Below are positions 8,523 through 20,214 of a stretch of DNA of 64,000 nucleotides, in pieces. Location of the stretch: NCBI RefSeq assembly GCF_003931915.1, contig NZ_RSAA01000007.1, positions 496,001 through 560,000 on the forward strand. The letters run 5' to 3'. Source of the stretch: Saccharopolyspora rhizosphaerae. GTDB lineage: Bacteria; Actinomycetota; Actinomycetes; Mycobacteriales; Pseudonocardiaceae. The stretch's first letter is position 1. Each line of letters starts with the position of its first letter. Below the pieces are notes generated by a model that saw only the letters and a list, made by a program, of their open reading frames with translations, was not told where the DNA came from and made no database searches. The position numbers were made by a program, and so were the translations under genes.

Positions 8523-11036
8523 TCAGAGCTGGCCGACGTCGGTGACCCGCACGACCGCGCTGCCGGCCTCGTCGGAGGCCGCCAGGTCGACCTCGGCGCT
8601 GATGCCCCAGTCGTGGTCCCCGGCCGGGTCGGCGAAGATCTGCCGGACCAGCCAGCGGTCGGACTCCTCGGTGATCATCAGCATCTGCGGGCCCCGCGCG
8701 TCCGCGCCGATGCCGATCTCGTCGTGCTCGGCGAAGTAGTCGTCCAGCGCGTCGGCCCACCCGTCGGCGTCCCAGCCGTCCTCGCCGTCGAGCTCGCCCA
8801 GCTGTTCGTAGCGCCCCAGCGCGGCGAGTTCGACGCGGCGGAACAGCGCGTTGCGCACCTGCACCCGGAACGCGCGCTCGTTGCGGGTGACGCGCTCGGG
8901 CTCGGCGGGGGCGGCCTCGGCGGGCTCCTCGCCGGGGTGGCGCAGCTTCTCCCACTCGTCGAGGAGGCTGGAGTCGACCTGGCGGACGAGCTCGCCGAGC
9001 CACTCGATGATGTCGGTGAGCTCCTCGGTCTTGGCGTCGTCGGGCACCGTGTGCCGCAGCGCCTTGTAGACGTCGGCGAGGTAGCGCAGCACGAGGCCTT
9101 CGGAGCGCGCGAGGCCGTAGTGGTTGACGAACTCGACGAAGTTCATCGCCCGCTCGTACATGTCGCGCGCCACCGACTTCGGCGACAGCTCGTGCTCACC
9201 GACCCACGGGTGGCCCTTGCGGTAGGTCTCGTAGGCGGCTTCGAGGAGCTCTTCGAGCGGCTTGGGGTGGGTGATCTCCTCCAGCAGCTCCATGCGCTCG
9301 TCGTACTCGATGCCGTCGGCCTTCATCTGCGCGACGGCCTCGCCGCGGGCCTTGAACTGCTGCTGCGACAGCACCTGCCGCGGATCGTCCAGTGTGGACT
9401 CGATGACGCTGAGCACGTCGAGCGCGTAGGTCGGCGACTCGGAGTCGAGCAGTTCGATGGCGGCCAGCGCGAACGGCGACAGCGGCTGGTTGAGCGCGAA
9501 GTCGAACTGCAGGTCCACCGTGACCCGCACCCTGCGGCCCTGCTCGTCCGGCGCGTCGAGCTCCTCGATGACGTCGGCGGCCCGCAGCGCCCGGTAGATC
9601 GCGATCGCCCGCAGGATGTGCTTGCGCTGGCTGGCGCGGTCCTCGTGGTTGTCCTCGAGCAGGTGCCGCATCGCCGTGAACGCGTCGGCGTGGGGCCGGT
9701 TGATGACGTTGAGCAGCATCGAGTGGCTGACCTTGAAGCTGGAGCGCAGCGGCTCGGGCTCAGCGTCCACGAGCTTGTCGAAGGTCTTCTCGCTCCACGA
9801 CACGAAGCCCTCGGGCGCCTTCTTGCGCACCACCTTGCGCTTCTTCTTCGGGTCGTCACCGGCCTTGGCCAGCGCCCGCTCGTTCTCGATCTCGTGCTCG
9901 GGTGCTTGCACGACCACGAACCCGGCGGTGTCGTAGCCGGCGCGGCCGGCCCGACCCGCGATCTGGTGGAACTCCCGCGCCTTGAGGTGGCGGGTGCGCA
10001 CGCCGTCGTACTTGGTCAGCCCGGTGATGAGCACCGTGCGGATCGGCACGTTGATGCCGACGCCCAGCGTGTCGGTGCCGCAGATGACCTTGAGCAGCCC
10101 GGCCTGGGCGAGCTGTTCGACCAGCCGCCGGTACTTGGGCAGCATCCCCGCGTGGTGCACACCGATGCCGTGCCGGACCAGGCGGGACAGGGTCTTGCCG
10201 AAGCCGGCGGTGAAGCGGAAGTCGCCGATCGCCTCGGCGATGGCGTCGCGCTGCTCGCGGGAGGCGACCTTGACGCTCATCAGCGCCTGCGCCTGCTCCA
10301 GCGCTGAGGCCTGGTTGAAGTACACGACGTAGACCGGGGCCTGCTGGCCGGACAGCAGCTCCTCGATGGTCTCGTGCAGCGGGGTCTTGGCGTAGCGGAA
10401 GTTCAGCGGGATGGGCCGCTCGGCGGAGCTGACCACCGCGGTCTCCCGGCCGGTGCGGCGGGTCAGGTCCTCCTCGAAGAACGAGACGTCACCGAGCGTG
10501 GCCGACATGAGCACGAACTGGGCGCGCGGCAGCTCGAGCAGCGGCACCTGCCACGCCCAGCCGCGGTCGGGTTCGGCGTAGAAGTGGAACTCGTCCATCA
10601 CGACCTGGTCCACGTCGGCGTCGGCGCCGTCGCGCAGCGCGATGTTGGCCAGGATCTCCGCGGTGCAGCAGATGATGGGCGCGTCGGCGTTGACGCTGGA
10701 GTCGCCGGTCATCATGCCGACGTTCTCGGCGCCGAAGACGTCGACGAGGCTGAAGAACTTCTCCGAGACCAGCGCCTTGATCGGCGCGGTGTAGAAGCTG
10801 CGCTTGCCGGTGGCCAGGGCCGCGAAGTGCGCTCCGGTGGCCACCATGCTCTTGCCCGACCCGGTTGGCGTGGACAGGATCACGTTCGCGCCGGTCACGA
10901 CCTCCACCAGCGCTTCCTCCTGCGCCGGGTAGAGCTCGATGCCCAGCGAGGTCGTCCATGCGACGAACGCCTCGAACTGGGCGTCGGGATCGGGGTCGCC
11001 GGCGGTGAGCGCTGGGAGCTGGTCGGTGAGCTTCAT
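8523..11036 (-). CDS. Ski2-like DExH helicase with DUF3516 domain
   Basis: The 837-residue protein has helicase motif I TPTGSGKS at residues 56-63, motif II DEFH at 148-151, motif III SAT near 178 and motif VI QIAGRAGRAG near residue 350. The C-terminal 450 residues match the DUF3516 region found fused to such helicases in actinobacteria. It probably unwinds structured RNA, but its substrate is not established. ATG at 11036 is chosen because a GGGGGG run lies 5 bases upstream; an upstream extension to 11108 lacks support. A Lys/Arg-rich insert (KKKRKVVRKK) follows motif VI. Confidence 0.92.
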   Translation of the reverse strand: MKLTDQLPALTAGDPDPDAQFEAFVAWTTSLGIELYPAQEEALVEVVTGANVILSTPTGSGKSMVATGAHFAALATGKRSFYTAPIKALVSEKFFSLVDVFGAENVGMMTGDSSVNADAPIICCTAEILANIALRDGADADVDQVVMDEFHFYAEPDRGWAWQVPLLELPRAQFVLMSATLGDVSFFEEDLTRRTGRETAVVSSAERPIPLNFRYAKTPLHETIEELLSGQQAPVYVVYFNQASALEQAQALMSVKVASREQRDAIAEAIGDFRFTAGFGKTLSRLVRHGIGVHHAGMLPKYRRLVEQLAQAGLLKVICGTDTLGVGINVPIRTVLITGLTKYDGVRTRHLKAREFHQIAGRAGRAGYDTAGFVVVQAPEHEIENERALAKAGDDPKKKRKVVRKKAPEGFVSWSEKTFDKLVDAEPEPLRSSFKVSHSMLLNVINRPHADAFTAMRHLLEDNHEDRASQRKHILRAIAIYRALRAADVIEELDAPDEQGRRVRVTVDLQFDFALNQPLSPFALAAIELLDSESPTYALDVLSVIESTLDDPRQVLSQQQFKARGEAVAQMKADGIEYDERMELLEEITHPKPLEELLEAAYETYRKGHPWVGEHELSPKSVARDMYERAMNFVEFVNHYGLARSEGLVLRYLADVYKALRHTVPDDAKTEELTDIIEWLGELVRQVDSSLLDEWEKLRHPGEEPAEAAPAEPERVTRNERAFRVQVRNALFRRVELAALGRYEQLGELDGEDGWDADGWADALDDYFAEHDEIGIGADARGPQMLMITEESDRWLVRQIFADPAGDHDWGISAEVDLAASDEAGSAVVRVTDVGQL

Positions 11037-11189
11037 CGTCCCCCCATCGTCCCTGGCCACCCCCGGCGCGGGGCATCCGGGGTGCCGCCGTGCGCTGGTT
11101 TCCTCCACACCGGTGTTCTCGCTGGTGGAAGACCGTGGTGATCAGCGACCATGGGGGTCAGCGCAGGTACCGGGCGGAAGGAGGGCACC

Positions 11190-11387
11190 ATGACCACCCG
11201 CAACGTGCGCTTCGTCGGCGGACCGCTGGACGGCAGGGTTCAGGACCTGCGCGACCACGAAGCGGTCGCAGGCCGCCTCCTCAAGCACATCCACCTGCAC
11301 GACGGGCCCAAGATCGAAACCCAGTACGAACTCCACTACACACCCGAGAACGGCTGGGTGTACTTCCTCTGCGGAACCCAGCCGTAG
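11190..11387 (+). CDS. small hypothetical protein
   Basis: This is a 65-residue protein with a strong GGAAGGAGGG site 5 bases before ATG. It begins with TTRNVRFVGGPLDGRVQDL and ends with YTPENGWVYFLCGTQP. The GGPLDGR motif is frequent in small conserved actinobacterial and phage proteins of unknown function. It is divergent from the helicase gene and upstream of mutA. Confidence 0.65.
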   Translation: MTTRNVRFVGGPLDGRVQDLRDHEAVAGRLLKHIHLHDGPKIETQYELHYTPENGWVYFLCGTQP

Positions 11388-11524
11388 CTGCGCTCGCGCA
11401 CACACCTCTGACCACTCCGGTTCCGCAGGTCGGACGCCCCGGGTGAACGCCGTTCACCGACCGGAGACACGCGTCACAGGCTTGATCTGTTCCGCTTTCC
11501 CATCAGCGGAATACCATCCTTCCC

Positions 11525-13390
11525 ATGGTGGCGCACTCGACGACGAGCGGCGGCCGACCGGAGCTCCCGCTCGCTGCGGAGTTCCCAGAGCCGAGCCGCG
11601 AGCAGTGGCAAACCCAGGTCCACAAGGTGCTGAAGCGATCCGGCTTGGTGGGCGAGGAGCCACCTCCAGGGCCGATCGAGGACGTGCTGGCCTCGACGAC
11701 CCACGACGGGATCCGGGTGCACCCGCTCTACTCCTCCGCACCCGTCGACCCGGGACTGCCCGGCCTGGCGCCCTTCGTGCGCGGCAGCCGACCGCAGGGC
11801 GGGGTCACCGAAGGCTGGGACGTGCGGCAGCGCCACGAGCACCCCGACGCCGCCGAGACCAACCGCGAGGTCCTGGCCGACCTCCACAACGGCGTCTCCT
11901 CGCTGTGGCTGCGCCTGGGCCCGGCCGGCATCGCCATCGACGACCTGGCCGACGCGCTCAACGGCGTCCACCTGGACATGATCGGCGTGAGCCTGGAGGC
12001 GGGCGCCGACTTCGCCGCCGCTGCGCAGGCCTACCTGGACCTGGCCGCCGAGCAGGGCGTCCCCGCCGGTGAGCTGCGCGGCACCCTGGGCGCTGACCCG
12101 CTCGGCGTGCTGGCCCGCACCGGCCAGGCCGGTGAACGCGACCCCGCTGTGCACCTCGCGCGGCGCTGCACCACCGAGTTCCCGCACCTCAAGGCCCTGG
12201 CCGTGGACGCGCTGCCGTTCCACGACGCGGGCGGTTCCGACGCCCAGGAGCTGGGCTGCTCGCTGGCCGCCGGAGTGACCTACCTGCGGTGGCTGACCGA
12301 GGCCGGCATCGACCTCGACACCGCCGCCGGGCAGCTGGAGTTCCGCTACGCCGCCACCGCCGACCAGTTCCTCACCATCGCCAAGCTCCGCGCCGCTCGC
12401 CGCCTGTGGGAGCAGGTCACCCGCTCCTGCGGCGTGAGCGAGTCCCGCCGGGCGCAGGTGCAGCACGCGGTGACCTCGCAGGCGATGCTGACCCGCCGCG
12501 ACCCGTGGGTGAACATGCTGCGCGGCACGATCGCCACCTTCGCCGCGGGCGTGGGCGGGGCTCAGTCGGTGACCACGCTGCCCTTCGACGCCGCGATCGG
12601 CCTGCCCGACGACTTCGCCCGCCGCATCGCCCGCAACACCCAGTCGCTGCTGCTGGAGGAGTCCCACCTCGCACAGGTCATCGACCCCGCCGGTGGCTCC
12701 TGGTACGTCGAATCGCTCACCGACGAGCTCGCCCGCTCGGCTTGGTCGTGGTTCCAGCGCATCGAAGCCGAGGGCGGACTGCCCGCGGCGCTGGAGTCCG
12801 GTCTGGTGGCCGAGGAGCTCGCCGCCACCTGGCAGGAGCGCCGGGACGCGATCGCCCACCGCAGCGACGCCCTCACCGGGGTCAGCGAGTTCCCCGACCT
12901 CGACGAAGCTCCGCTGGAGCGCACCCCCGCTCCGCAGCAGCCCGGCGGTGGCCTGCCCGTGCACCGCTACGCCGAGGACTTCGAGGCGCTCCGCGACTCC
13001 GCCGACACCCGGCTGGCCGAGACCCGCGAGCGCCCGACGGTGTTCCTCGCCACGCTCGGTCCGCTGGCGGCCCACAACGCGCGCGCCTCCTTCGCCCGCA
13101 ACCTCTTCGCCGCCGGTGGGCTGGACTGCGCCGAAGCCGGAGCGACGGACTCCACCGACGCGGTGCTGGCCGCCTACACGGGCGCTCCGGTGGTGTGCTT
13201 GTGCTCCAGCGACGCGGTCTACGCCGAGCGCGCCGCCGAAACCGCGAAGGCCCTGCGGCAGGCGGGGGCCACGACCGTTCTGCTGGCCGGGAAGCCGAGC
13301 GACCACGCCGACGTCGACGGCCACGTCCACGCCGGGTGCGATGCGCTGTCCGTCCTCGACGCCGTGCACGCCGAGTTGGGAGTCCGCTGA
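11525..13390 (+). CDS. mutA: methylmalonyl-CoA mutase small (alpha/MutA) subunit
   Basis: The 621-residue protein is the non-catalytic subunit of heterodimeric methylmalonyl-CoA mutase, which interconverts succinyl-CoA and (R)-methylmalonyl-CoA. The mutase barrel is seen in [18 protein letters not shown] near residue 285, [19 protein letters not shown], and [20 protein letters not shown] near residue 380. The C-terminal Rossmann-like domain lacks the DxHxxG cobalamin motif, as expected for MutA. Its TGA overlaps the ATG of mutB (TGATG). ATG at 11525 follows no strong ribosome site, but the N-terminal residues fit the family. Confidence 0.96.
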   Translation: MVAHSTTSGGRPELPLAAEFPEPSREQWQTQVHKVLKRSGLVGEEPPPGPIEDVLASTTHDGIRVHPLYSSAPVDPGLPGLAPFVRGSRPQGGVTEGWDVRQRHEHPDAAETNREVLADLHNGVSSLWLRLGPAGIAIDDLADALNGVHLDMIGVSLEAGADFAAAAQAYLDLAAEQGVPAGELRGTLGADPLGVLARTGQAGERDPAVHLARRCTTEFPHLKALAVDALPFHDAGGSDAQELGCSLAAGVTYLRWLTEAGIDLDTAAGQLEFRYAATADQFLTIAKLRAARRLWEQVTRSCGVSESRRAQVQHAVTSQAMLTRRDPWVNMLRGTIATFAAGVGGAQSVTTLPFDAAIGLPDDFARRIARNTQSLLLEESHLAQVIDPAGGSWYVESLTDELARSAWSWFQRIEAEGGLPAALESGLVAEELAATWQERRDAIAHRSDALTGVSEFPDLDEAPLERTPAPQQPGGGLPVHRYAEDFEALRDSADTRLAETRERPTVFLATLGPLAAHNARASFARNLFAAGGLDCAEAGATDSTDAVLAAYTGAPVVCLCSSDAVYAERAAETAKALRQAGATTVLLAGKPSDHADVDGHVHAGCDALSVLDAVHAELGVR

Positions 13391-15594
13391 TGACCCAGAT
13401 CCCGAACTTCGCCGACATCCCGCTGGAGACCCCGTCGCAGGCGGACGAGGACCGCTGGCGCTCGGAGGTGCTGTCGGCCACGGGCAAGGAGTCCGACGCG
13501 CTGGCGTGGGAGGCGCCGGAGGGCATCGAGGTCAAGCCGCTCTACACCGAGTCCGATGTGGACGGTCTGGACTTCCTGTCCACCTACCCGGGCCTCCCGC
13601 CGTTCCTGCGCGGCCCGTACCCGACGATGTACGTCAACCAGCCCTGGACGGTGCGCCAGTACGCGGGCTTCTCCACCGCGGAGGCCTCCAACGCCTTCTA
13701 CCGGCGCAACCTCGCCGCCGGGCAGAAGGGCCTGTCGGTGGCCTTCGACCTGGCGACCCACCGCGGCTACGACTCCGACCACCCGCGCGTCGGCGGTGAC
13801 GTGGGCATGGCGGGCGTGGCGATCGACTCGATCCTCGACATGCGGCAGCTCTTCGACGGCATCCCGCTGGACAAGATGAGCGTGTCGATGACCATGAACG
13901 GCGCGGTGCTGCCGGTCATGGCGCTCTACATCGTCGCCGCCGAAGAACAAGGTGTTGCACCCGAGCAGCTGGCCGGGACCATCCAGAACGACATCCTCAA
14001 GGAGTTCATGGTCCGCAACACCTACATCTACCCGCCGCAGCCCTCGATGCGGATCATCTCGGACATCTTCGCCTACACCAGCCAGAAGATGCCGAAGTTC
14101 AACTCCATCTCGATCTCCGGGTACCACATCCAGGAAGCCGGAGCCACCGCCGACCTCGAGCTGGCCTACACCCTCGCCGACGGCGTCGAGTACCTGCGCG
14201 CCGGACGCCAGGCCGGTCTGGACATCGACTCCTTCGCGCCCCGGTTGTCGTTCTTCTGGGGCATCGGCATGAACTTCGCGATGGAGGTCGCCAAACTCCG
14301 CGCCGCACGGCTGCTCTGGTCGAAGTTGGTCAAGCAGTTCGGCCCGGAGAACCCGAAGTCGCTGTCGCTGCGGACGCACTCCCAGACCTCCGGCTGGTCG
14401 CTGACCGCGCAAGACGTCTACAACAACGTCGCCCGCACCTGCGTCGAGGCGATGGCCGCGACGCAGGGCCACACCCAGTCGCTGCACACCAACGCGCTCG
14501 ACGAAGCCCTCGCCCTGCCGACGGACTTCTCCGCGCGCATCGCCCGCAACACCCAGCTGGTGCTGCAGCAGGAATCGGGCACCACCCGCGTCATCGACCC
14601 GTGGGGCGGCAGCTACTACCTGGAGCGGCTCACCCAGGACCTCGCCGAACGCGCGTGGGCCCACATCACCGAGGTCGAGGACGCCGGGGGCATGGCCCAG
14701 GCCATCGACGCCAGCATCCCCAAGCTGCGCATCGAGGAAGCCGCCGCCCGCACCCAGGCGCGCATCGACTCCGGGCGCCAGCCGCTCATCGGCGTCAACA
14801 AGCACCGCTACGACGGCGACGAGCAGATCGAGGTCCTCAAGGTCGACAACGCCGACGTCCGCAACCAGCAGCTGGAGAAGCTCCGCCGGTTGCGCGAGGA
14901 GCGGGACACCGAGGCCTGCGAGGACGCGCTGCGGCGGCTCACCGCGGCGGCCGAGGCGTCGCTGTCCGACGAGCGGCCGAACGACCTCGCCCACAACCTG
15001 CTCGCGCTGGCCGTCGACGCCGCCCGCGCCAAGGCCACGGTCGGGGAGATCTCGGACGCGCTGGAGAAGGTCTTCGGCCGCCACTCCGGCCAGATCCGTA
15101 CGATCACCGGCGTGTACCGGGAGGAATCGGGAGAATCCGACCAGCTGGAGACCGCGCGCCAGCAGGTCGAGGAGTTCGCCGAGGCCGAAGGCCGCCGGCC
15201 GCGCATCCTGGTCGCCAAGATGGGCCAGGACGGCCACGACCGCGGGCAGAAGGTCATCGCCACCGCCTTCGCCGACCTCGGCTTCGACGTCGACGTGGGC
15301 CCGCTGTTCCAGACGCCCGCCGAGGTCGCCCGTCAGGCCGCCGAAGCCGACGTGCACATCGTGGGCGTTTCCAGCCTCGCCGCCGGTCACCTCACCCTGG
15401 TGCCCGCCCTGCGCGAGGAGCTGGCGGCCGTCGGTCGCGAGGACATCATGATCGTCGTCGGCGGCGTCATCCCGCCCGCCGACTTCGACGCGCTGCGCCA
15501 GGCCGGCGCCTCGGCGATCTTCCCGCCCGGCACCGTGATCGCCGATGCCGCCACCGGGCTCCTCGACGAACTCCGCACCCGCCTCGAGCACTGA
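13390..15594 (+). CDS. mutB: methylmalonyl-CoA mutase large (catalytic) subunit
   Basis: The 734-residue adenosylcobalamin enzyme carries the substrate barrel ([20 protein letters not shown] near residue 77-96, [42 protein letters not shown]) and a C-terminal B12 domain with [10 protein letters not shown] near residue 615, giving the DxHxxG lower-ligand histidine. It overlaps mutA upstream and meaB downstream by one base each, so the three proteins are made from one coupled transcript. It links propionyl-CoA/odd-chain and branched-chain catabolism to the TCA cycle and can supply methylmalonyl-CoA for polyketides. Confidence 0.98.
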   Translation: MTQIPNFADIPLETPSQADEDRWRSEVLSATGKESDALAWEAPEGIEVKPLYTESDVDGLDFLSTYPGLPPFLRGPYPTMYVNQPWTVRQYAGFSTAEASNAFYRRNLAAGQKGLSVAFDLATHRGYDSDHPRVGGDVGMAGVAIDSILDMRQLFDGIPLDKMSVSMTMNGAVLPVMALYIVAAEEQGVAPEQLAGTIQNDILKEFMVRNTYIYPPQPSMRIISDIFAYTSQKMPKFNSISISGYHIQEAGATADLELAYTLADGVEYLRAGRQAGLDIDSFAPRLSFFWGIGMNFAMEVAKLRAARLLWSKLVKQFGPENPKSLSLRTHSQTSGWSLTAQDVYNNVARTCVEAMAATQGHTQSLHTNALDEALALPTDFSARIARNTQLVLQQESGTTRVIDPWGGSYYLERLTQDLAERAWAHITEVEDAGGMAQAIDASIPKLRIEEAAARTQARIDSGRQPLIGVNKHRYDGDEQIEVLKVDNADVRNQQLEKLRRLREERDTEACEDALRRLTAAAEASLSDERPNDLAHNLLALAVDAARAKATVGEISDALEKVFGRHSGQIRTITGVYREESGESDQLETARQQVEEFAEAEGRRPRILVAKMGQDGHDRGQKVIATAFADLGFDVDVGPLFQTPAEVARQAAEADVHIVGVSSLAAGHLTLVPALREELAAVGREDIMIVVGGVIPPADFDALRQAGASAIFPPGTVIADAATGLLDELRTRLEH

Positions 15595-16580
15595 TGCCAC
15601 GCAAGATCGATGTCCACGACTACGCCGAGGGCGTCCTCAACGGCTCGCGCACGAAGCTCGCGCAGGCCATCACCCTCGTGGAGTCCACCCGCGCCGACCA
15701 CCGCTCGTCGACGCAGGAGCTGCTCACCGAGCTGCTCCCGCACACCGGCGGGGCGCACCGGGTCGGCATCACCGGTGTGCCCGGCGTGGGCAAGTCGACC
15801 TTCATCGAATCGCTGGGCACGATGCTCACCGAGCAGGGCCACCGGGTCGCGGTGCTGGCCGTGGACCCGTCCTCGACCCGCAGTGGCGGCAGCATCCTCG
15901 GCGACAAGACCCGCATGGGCCGCCTGGCCTCCGACCCGTCGGCGTTCGTGCGGCCCTCGCCCGCAGCGGGCACGCTCGGCGGCGTCGCGCGCGCGACTCG
16001 CGAGACGATCCTGCTGATGGAAGCCGCGGGCTACGACGTGGTGCTGGTCGAGACCGTCGGCGTCGGCCAGTCCGAGGTGACGGTGGCCGGCATGGTCGAC
16101 TGCTTCCTGCTGCTGTCGCTGGCCCGCACCGGCGACCAGCTGCAGGGCATCAAGAAGGGCGTCCTGGAGCTCGCCGACATCATCGCCGTCAACAAGGCCG
16201 ACGGTGAGCACGAGGTGGAGGCCAAGAAGGCGGCTCGCGAACTCCGCAGCGCGCTGCGCCTGCTCACCCCGGCCAGCGCCTCCTGGACGCCGCCGGTCCT
16301 GACCTGCAGCGGCTTGCGGTCCCTGGGGCTGGACACCCTCTGGGAGCAGGTCAACCGGCACCGCGAAACGTTGACCGAGACCGGCGAGCTCGCCGCCAAG
16401 CGCAGCCGTCAGCAGATCGAATGGACCTGGTCGATGGTCCGGGACCAGCTCATGTCGGACTTCACCCACGACCCCGATGTCCAGTCGATCCTGCCCGACG
16501 TCGAATCCCGGGTCGCCGAAGGCAAACTCCCCCCGGCGCAAGCAGCCCGAACCCTCCTCGACACCTTCCGCCGCTCCTGA
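15594..16580 (+). CDS. meaB: MeaB/ArgK-type GTPase, methylmalonyl-CoA mutase chaperone
   Basis: The 328-residue G3E-family GTPase has a Walker A GVPGVGKST near residue 61-69, VDPSSTRSGGSILGDKTRMG near residue 91-110, and VETVGVGQSEV as the switch region, with NKAD for guanine recognition near residue 200. MeaB loads and protects the adenosylcobalamin cofactor of the mutase. It starts at ATG 15594 inside the TGATG overlap with mutB. The C-terminal dimerisation arm (GKLPPAQAARTLLDTFR) is intact. Confidence 0.97.
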   Translation: MPRKIDVHDYAEGVLNGSRTKLAQAITLVESTRADHRSSTQELLTELLPHTGGAHRVGITGVPGVGKSTFIESLGTMLTEQGHRVAVLAVDPSSTRSGGSILGDKTRMGRLASDPSAFVRPSPAAGTLGGVARATRETILLMEAAGYDVVLVETVGVGQSEVTVAGMVDCFLLLSLARTGDQLQGIKKGVLELADIIAVNKADGEHEVEAKKAARELRSALRLLTPASASWTPPVLTCSGLRSLGLDTLWEQVNRHRETLTETGELAAKRSRQQIEWTWSMVRDQLMSDFTHDPDVQSILPDVESRVAEGKLPPAQAARTLLDTFRRS

Positions 16581-17238
16581 CCCACCAGTGCGCTCCGCTG
16601 CGTCGTGACGGTGGTGTTCACGTCCTCGGAGGCGGCCGCCGTTCTGCCACCGCCGCGCCTCGTGACCGGATCATCTCGGTGATCCGTCCCCCGATCACCG
16701 CGGTTTCGCGTGCGCTCATCGCCAGATGAGCTGGCTCCCGGGGGAACCTCAAACCTGCAGGCGTTCCACCCGCAAGCCGCTTCAGGTTCGAGGAGCACCT
16801 CCTCGCGTGGACGTGAAAGTGAAGAGCCGTGGGATTCCGGTGGCCGTTCACCGCCGTGCGTTCCGCTCACCGAGCATCCTGGTCGAGACTCCGACTCGGA
16901 ATGAGCGCGGTTCGTGTGAGGAGTTTTCGGGAGGATCCGTCACTCACCGACCAGGAGGACCACAATTCCCGGCGCCACACCGAAAACCGCGCTGCCCGGC
17001 CTCCTGACAGCGCCGTGGTCCGCTCCTCCCGAGGAACCGGCTTCGGCACCGATGTCGACGACGAGCGCTGCCTCGGACGGGGTTCGAGGGATCTTCCGCC
17101 CGGAAATCTCGGCAATCCGTTGGCTGAAAACCGGGGTGATCCGGTCACCCTGGTGGGGACCCCGGCCGACGTACGGGATTTCCCGGGTCGATACTGAGTG
17201 GGTCATGGCGTCGTGCGCGAACCCGGGACGGTGAACGT
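16581..17238. other. intergenic region after meaB
   Basis: About 660 bases without a convincing gene. A segment near 16744-16805 (CAAACCTGCAGGCGTTCC, then GGTTCGAGGAGCACC) vaguely resembles the stop-abutting element seen elsewhere and may be a decayed copy. The promoter of the GntR gene must lie near its 3-prime end. Confidence 0.4.
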
Positions 17239-17595
17239 ATGCGGATCAAGGTTGATCCGGACTCCGATGTGCCGCCCTTCGAGCAGGTGCGGTCCAGCAT
17301 CGCGGAGCAGATCACCTCAGGGGAGCTCGCGGTGGGGACGAAGCTGCCCACCGTGCGGGCCCTGGCCGCCGAGCTCGGGATCGCGGCGAACACCGCCGCG
17401 AAGGCGTACCGCGAACTCGAACGGGCGGGACTGATCGAAACACGCGGACGCGCGGGAACTTTCGTCAGCGACGCCGGCGACCAGGCGGCCGCGCGAGCCG
17501 CCGAGGCGGCGCAGACCTACGCGAAGATCACTCACGCACTCGGGATCCCCAAGAACGAAGCGCTCGCGATCGTGCAAGCCGCCCTGAAGGTCTGA
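17239..17595 (+). CDS. GntR-family regulator, YtrA type
   Basis: The 118-residue protein has an N-terminal winged helix: PPFEQVRSSIAEQITSGELA, KLPTVRALAAELGIAANT, AAKAYRELERAGLIETRGRA. Only a short helical tail of about 45 residues follows, as in the YtrA subfamily, which usually controls ABC transporter genes. No transporter follows here, so the target is unknown. GGGACGGTGAACGT precedes the ATG. Confidence 0.9.
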   Translation: MRIKVDPDSDVPPFEQVRSSIAEQITSGELAVGTKLPTVRALAAELGIAANTAAKAYRELERAGLIETRGRAGTFVSDAGDQAAARAAEAAQTYAKITHALGIPKNEALAIVQAALKV

Positions 17596-17599
17596 AGCC

Positions 17600-17934
17600 C
17601 CCTTCAGCGATGCGGCGGAGCCGCTGGCGCTCGGCTCGCACCGCACGTGTCGAGCGGCTTCGTGGAGACGGAGGCGTGCGCTCTGGGCTTGCGGCCCGCA
17701 CCGCCCCGCGACGCAGGTTCTGAGCAGAAGTAGGAACGGATCCAGAAGTGCGGCGGGGCCGCGTTCACTTCCACCACCTGAGGCGCTTGCCCGCTGCGGG
17801 TTCTGAGCGCCTTCGTGGCGAGCGGGCCGGGACGCCGTGCACCGGACTTGCATCAGGAGCGGCGCACGGAGTCCACGGAGGCGTTCAGGTTCCGCCACCC
17901 CGCACCGCCGAGCACAGCGATTCGTGAACAGCTC
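17600..17934. repeat. stop-abutting intergenic element, copy A (with a degenerate neighbour)
   Basis: From about 17790 the sequence matches four other loci: GGTTCTGAGCG, CTTCGTGGCGAGC, then AGGAGCGGCGCACGGAGTCC and CGCCGAGCACAGCG. It ends about ten bases before the stop codon of the DUF305 gene. A second, more diverged partial copy may occupy 17600-17720. Confidence 0.7.
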
Positions 17935-18555
17935 CTAGCCGATCTCCTCCTGCAACGCTCGCATGGTGGCGATCTCGTCCTGCTGCGTGGCCAGGACGTC
18001 CTGAGCCATCTCGTGGACCTGCTCGTCGCGCCCGGTGGTCAGCAGCTGCGTCGCCATCGTCACCGCACCCTCGTGGTGCGCGATCATCAACTGCAGGAAC
18101 AGCCGGTCGTAGTCGGCACCGCGTGCGGCTGCGAGCTGCGCGAGCTGCTCCGGCGTGGCCATGCCCGGCATCACACCGTGGTGATGCCCGCCCTGCCCGC
18201 CGTGCCCAACGCCCCGGGTGTCCAGCCAGCCCTGCATCATCCCGATCTCCGGCGCCTGCGCGCCGCTGATGCGGTCGGAAAGGGCGCGCAGCTTCGCGTT
18301 CTGCGCGCGCTCGGCCGTCAGCGCGGTCATCTCCACGGCCTGCTGGTGGTGGGCGATCATGCCGCGCAGGTAGTCGACCTCCACCTGGCTCGCGCCGCCC
18401 CGGTCCGGTTCGGCGCTGGCGACCACCTGCGGCTGGTCCCCGGGCGCTCCCGGCAGCACCACCGGAGGACCCGGGGGTGCGGGCTGTTCTCCTGCGCACC
18501 CGGCCGCGACGGCCGTGACCAGAACCAGGGTTCCCAGCCTCCACATGCGCGCCAT
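17935..18555 (-). CDS. DUF305 lipoprotein
   Basis: The 206-residue protein has a lipoprotein signal ending in AVAAGC at residue 20. DUF305 shows its paired His motifs: MIAHHQQAVEM near residue 66 and LMIAHHEGAVTMA near residue 155, with an HGGQGGHHHGVMPGM His/Met-rich loop between them. DUF305 proteins are often linked to copper or other metal handling; metal binding is likely here but unproven. ATG is preceded by AAAGGG. It is divergent from the LVIVD protein gene, a frequent actinobacterial pairing, so shared control is plausible. Confidence 0.9.
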   Translation of the reverse strand: MARMWRLGTLVLVTAVAAGCAGEQPAPPGPPVVLPGAPGDQPQVVASAEPDRGGASQVEVDYLRGMIAHHQQAVEMTALTAERAQNAKLRALSDRISGAQAPEIGMMQGWLDTRGVGHGGQGGHHHGVMPGMATPEQLAQLAAARGADYDRLFLQLMIAHHEGAVTMATQLLTTGRDEQVHEMAQDVLATQQDEIATMRALQEEIG

Positions 18556-18705
18556 CTTCGCCCTTTCTGGGAAAACCGTGAAAAAACGCCTGTTCCGGGC
18601 TCAATCTGGCAACACGATACTGGCATGGTGCGGTTGCTGGAAACCGCTGTCGACGGCTGCCGATCAGGCGGCGGCGACCACGTCGAACCAGGGGGTTGAT
18701 CGGTC

Positions 18706-20148
<1,443 letters not shown>

Positions 20149-20162
20149 CGCTCCACTCCGCG

Positions 20163-20196
20163 AAGGCTCCCGCTGCACTCCCGCAGCGGGAGCCTT
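20163..20196. terminator. strong bidirectional terminator
   Basis: A perfect 14-base stem (20163-20176 with 20183-20196) around loop ACTCCC lies between convergent genes. It is flanked by AA on one side and TTCTTC on the other, so it can serve the LVIVD gene and the GGDEF gene. Confidence 0.9.
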
Positions 20197-20214
20197 CTTC
20201 GCGTTCCCGGGAGC

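Noticed and set aside
13219-15600. Long minus-strand open frames opposite mutB, fhs (2911-4596) and the GGDEF gene (20230-22299)
   Set aside because: All are full-length shadows of conserved genes, without ribosome sites or recognisable domains.
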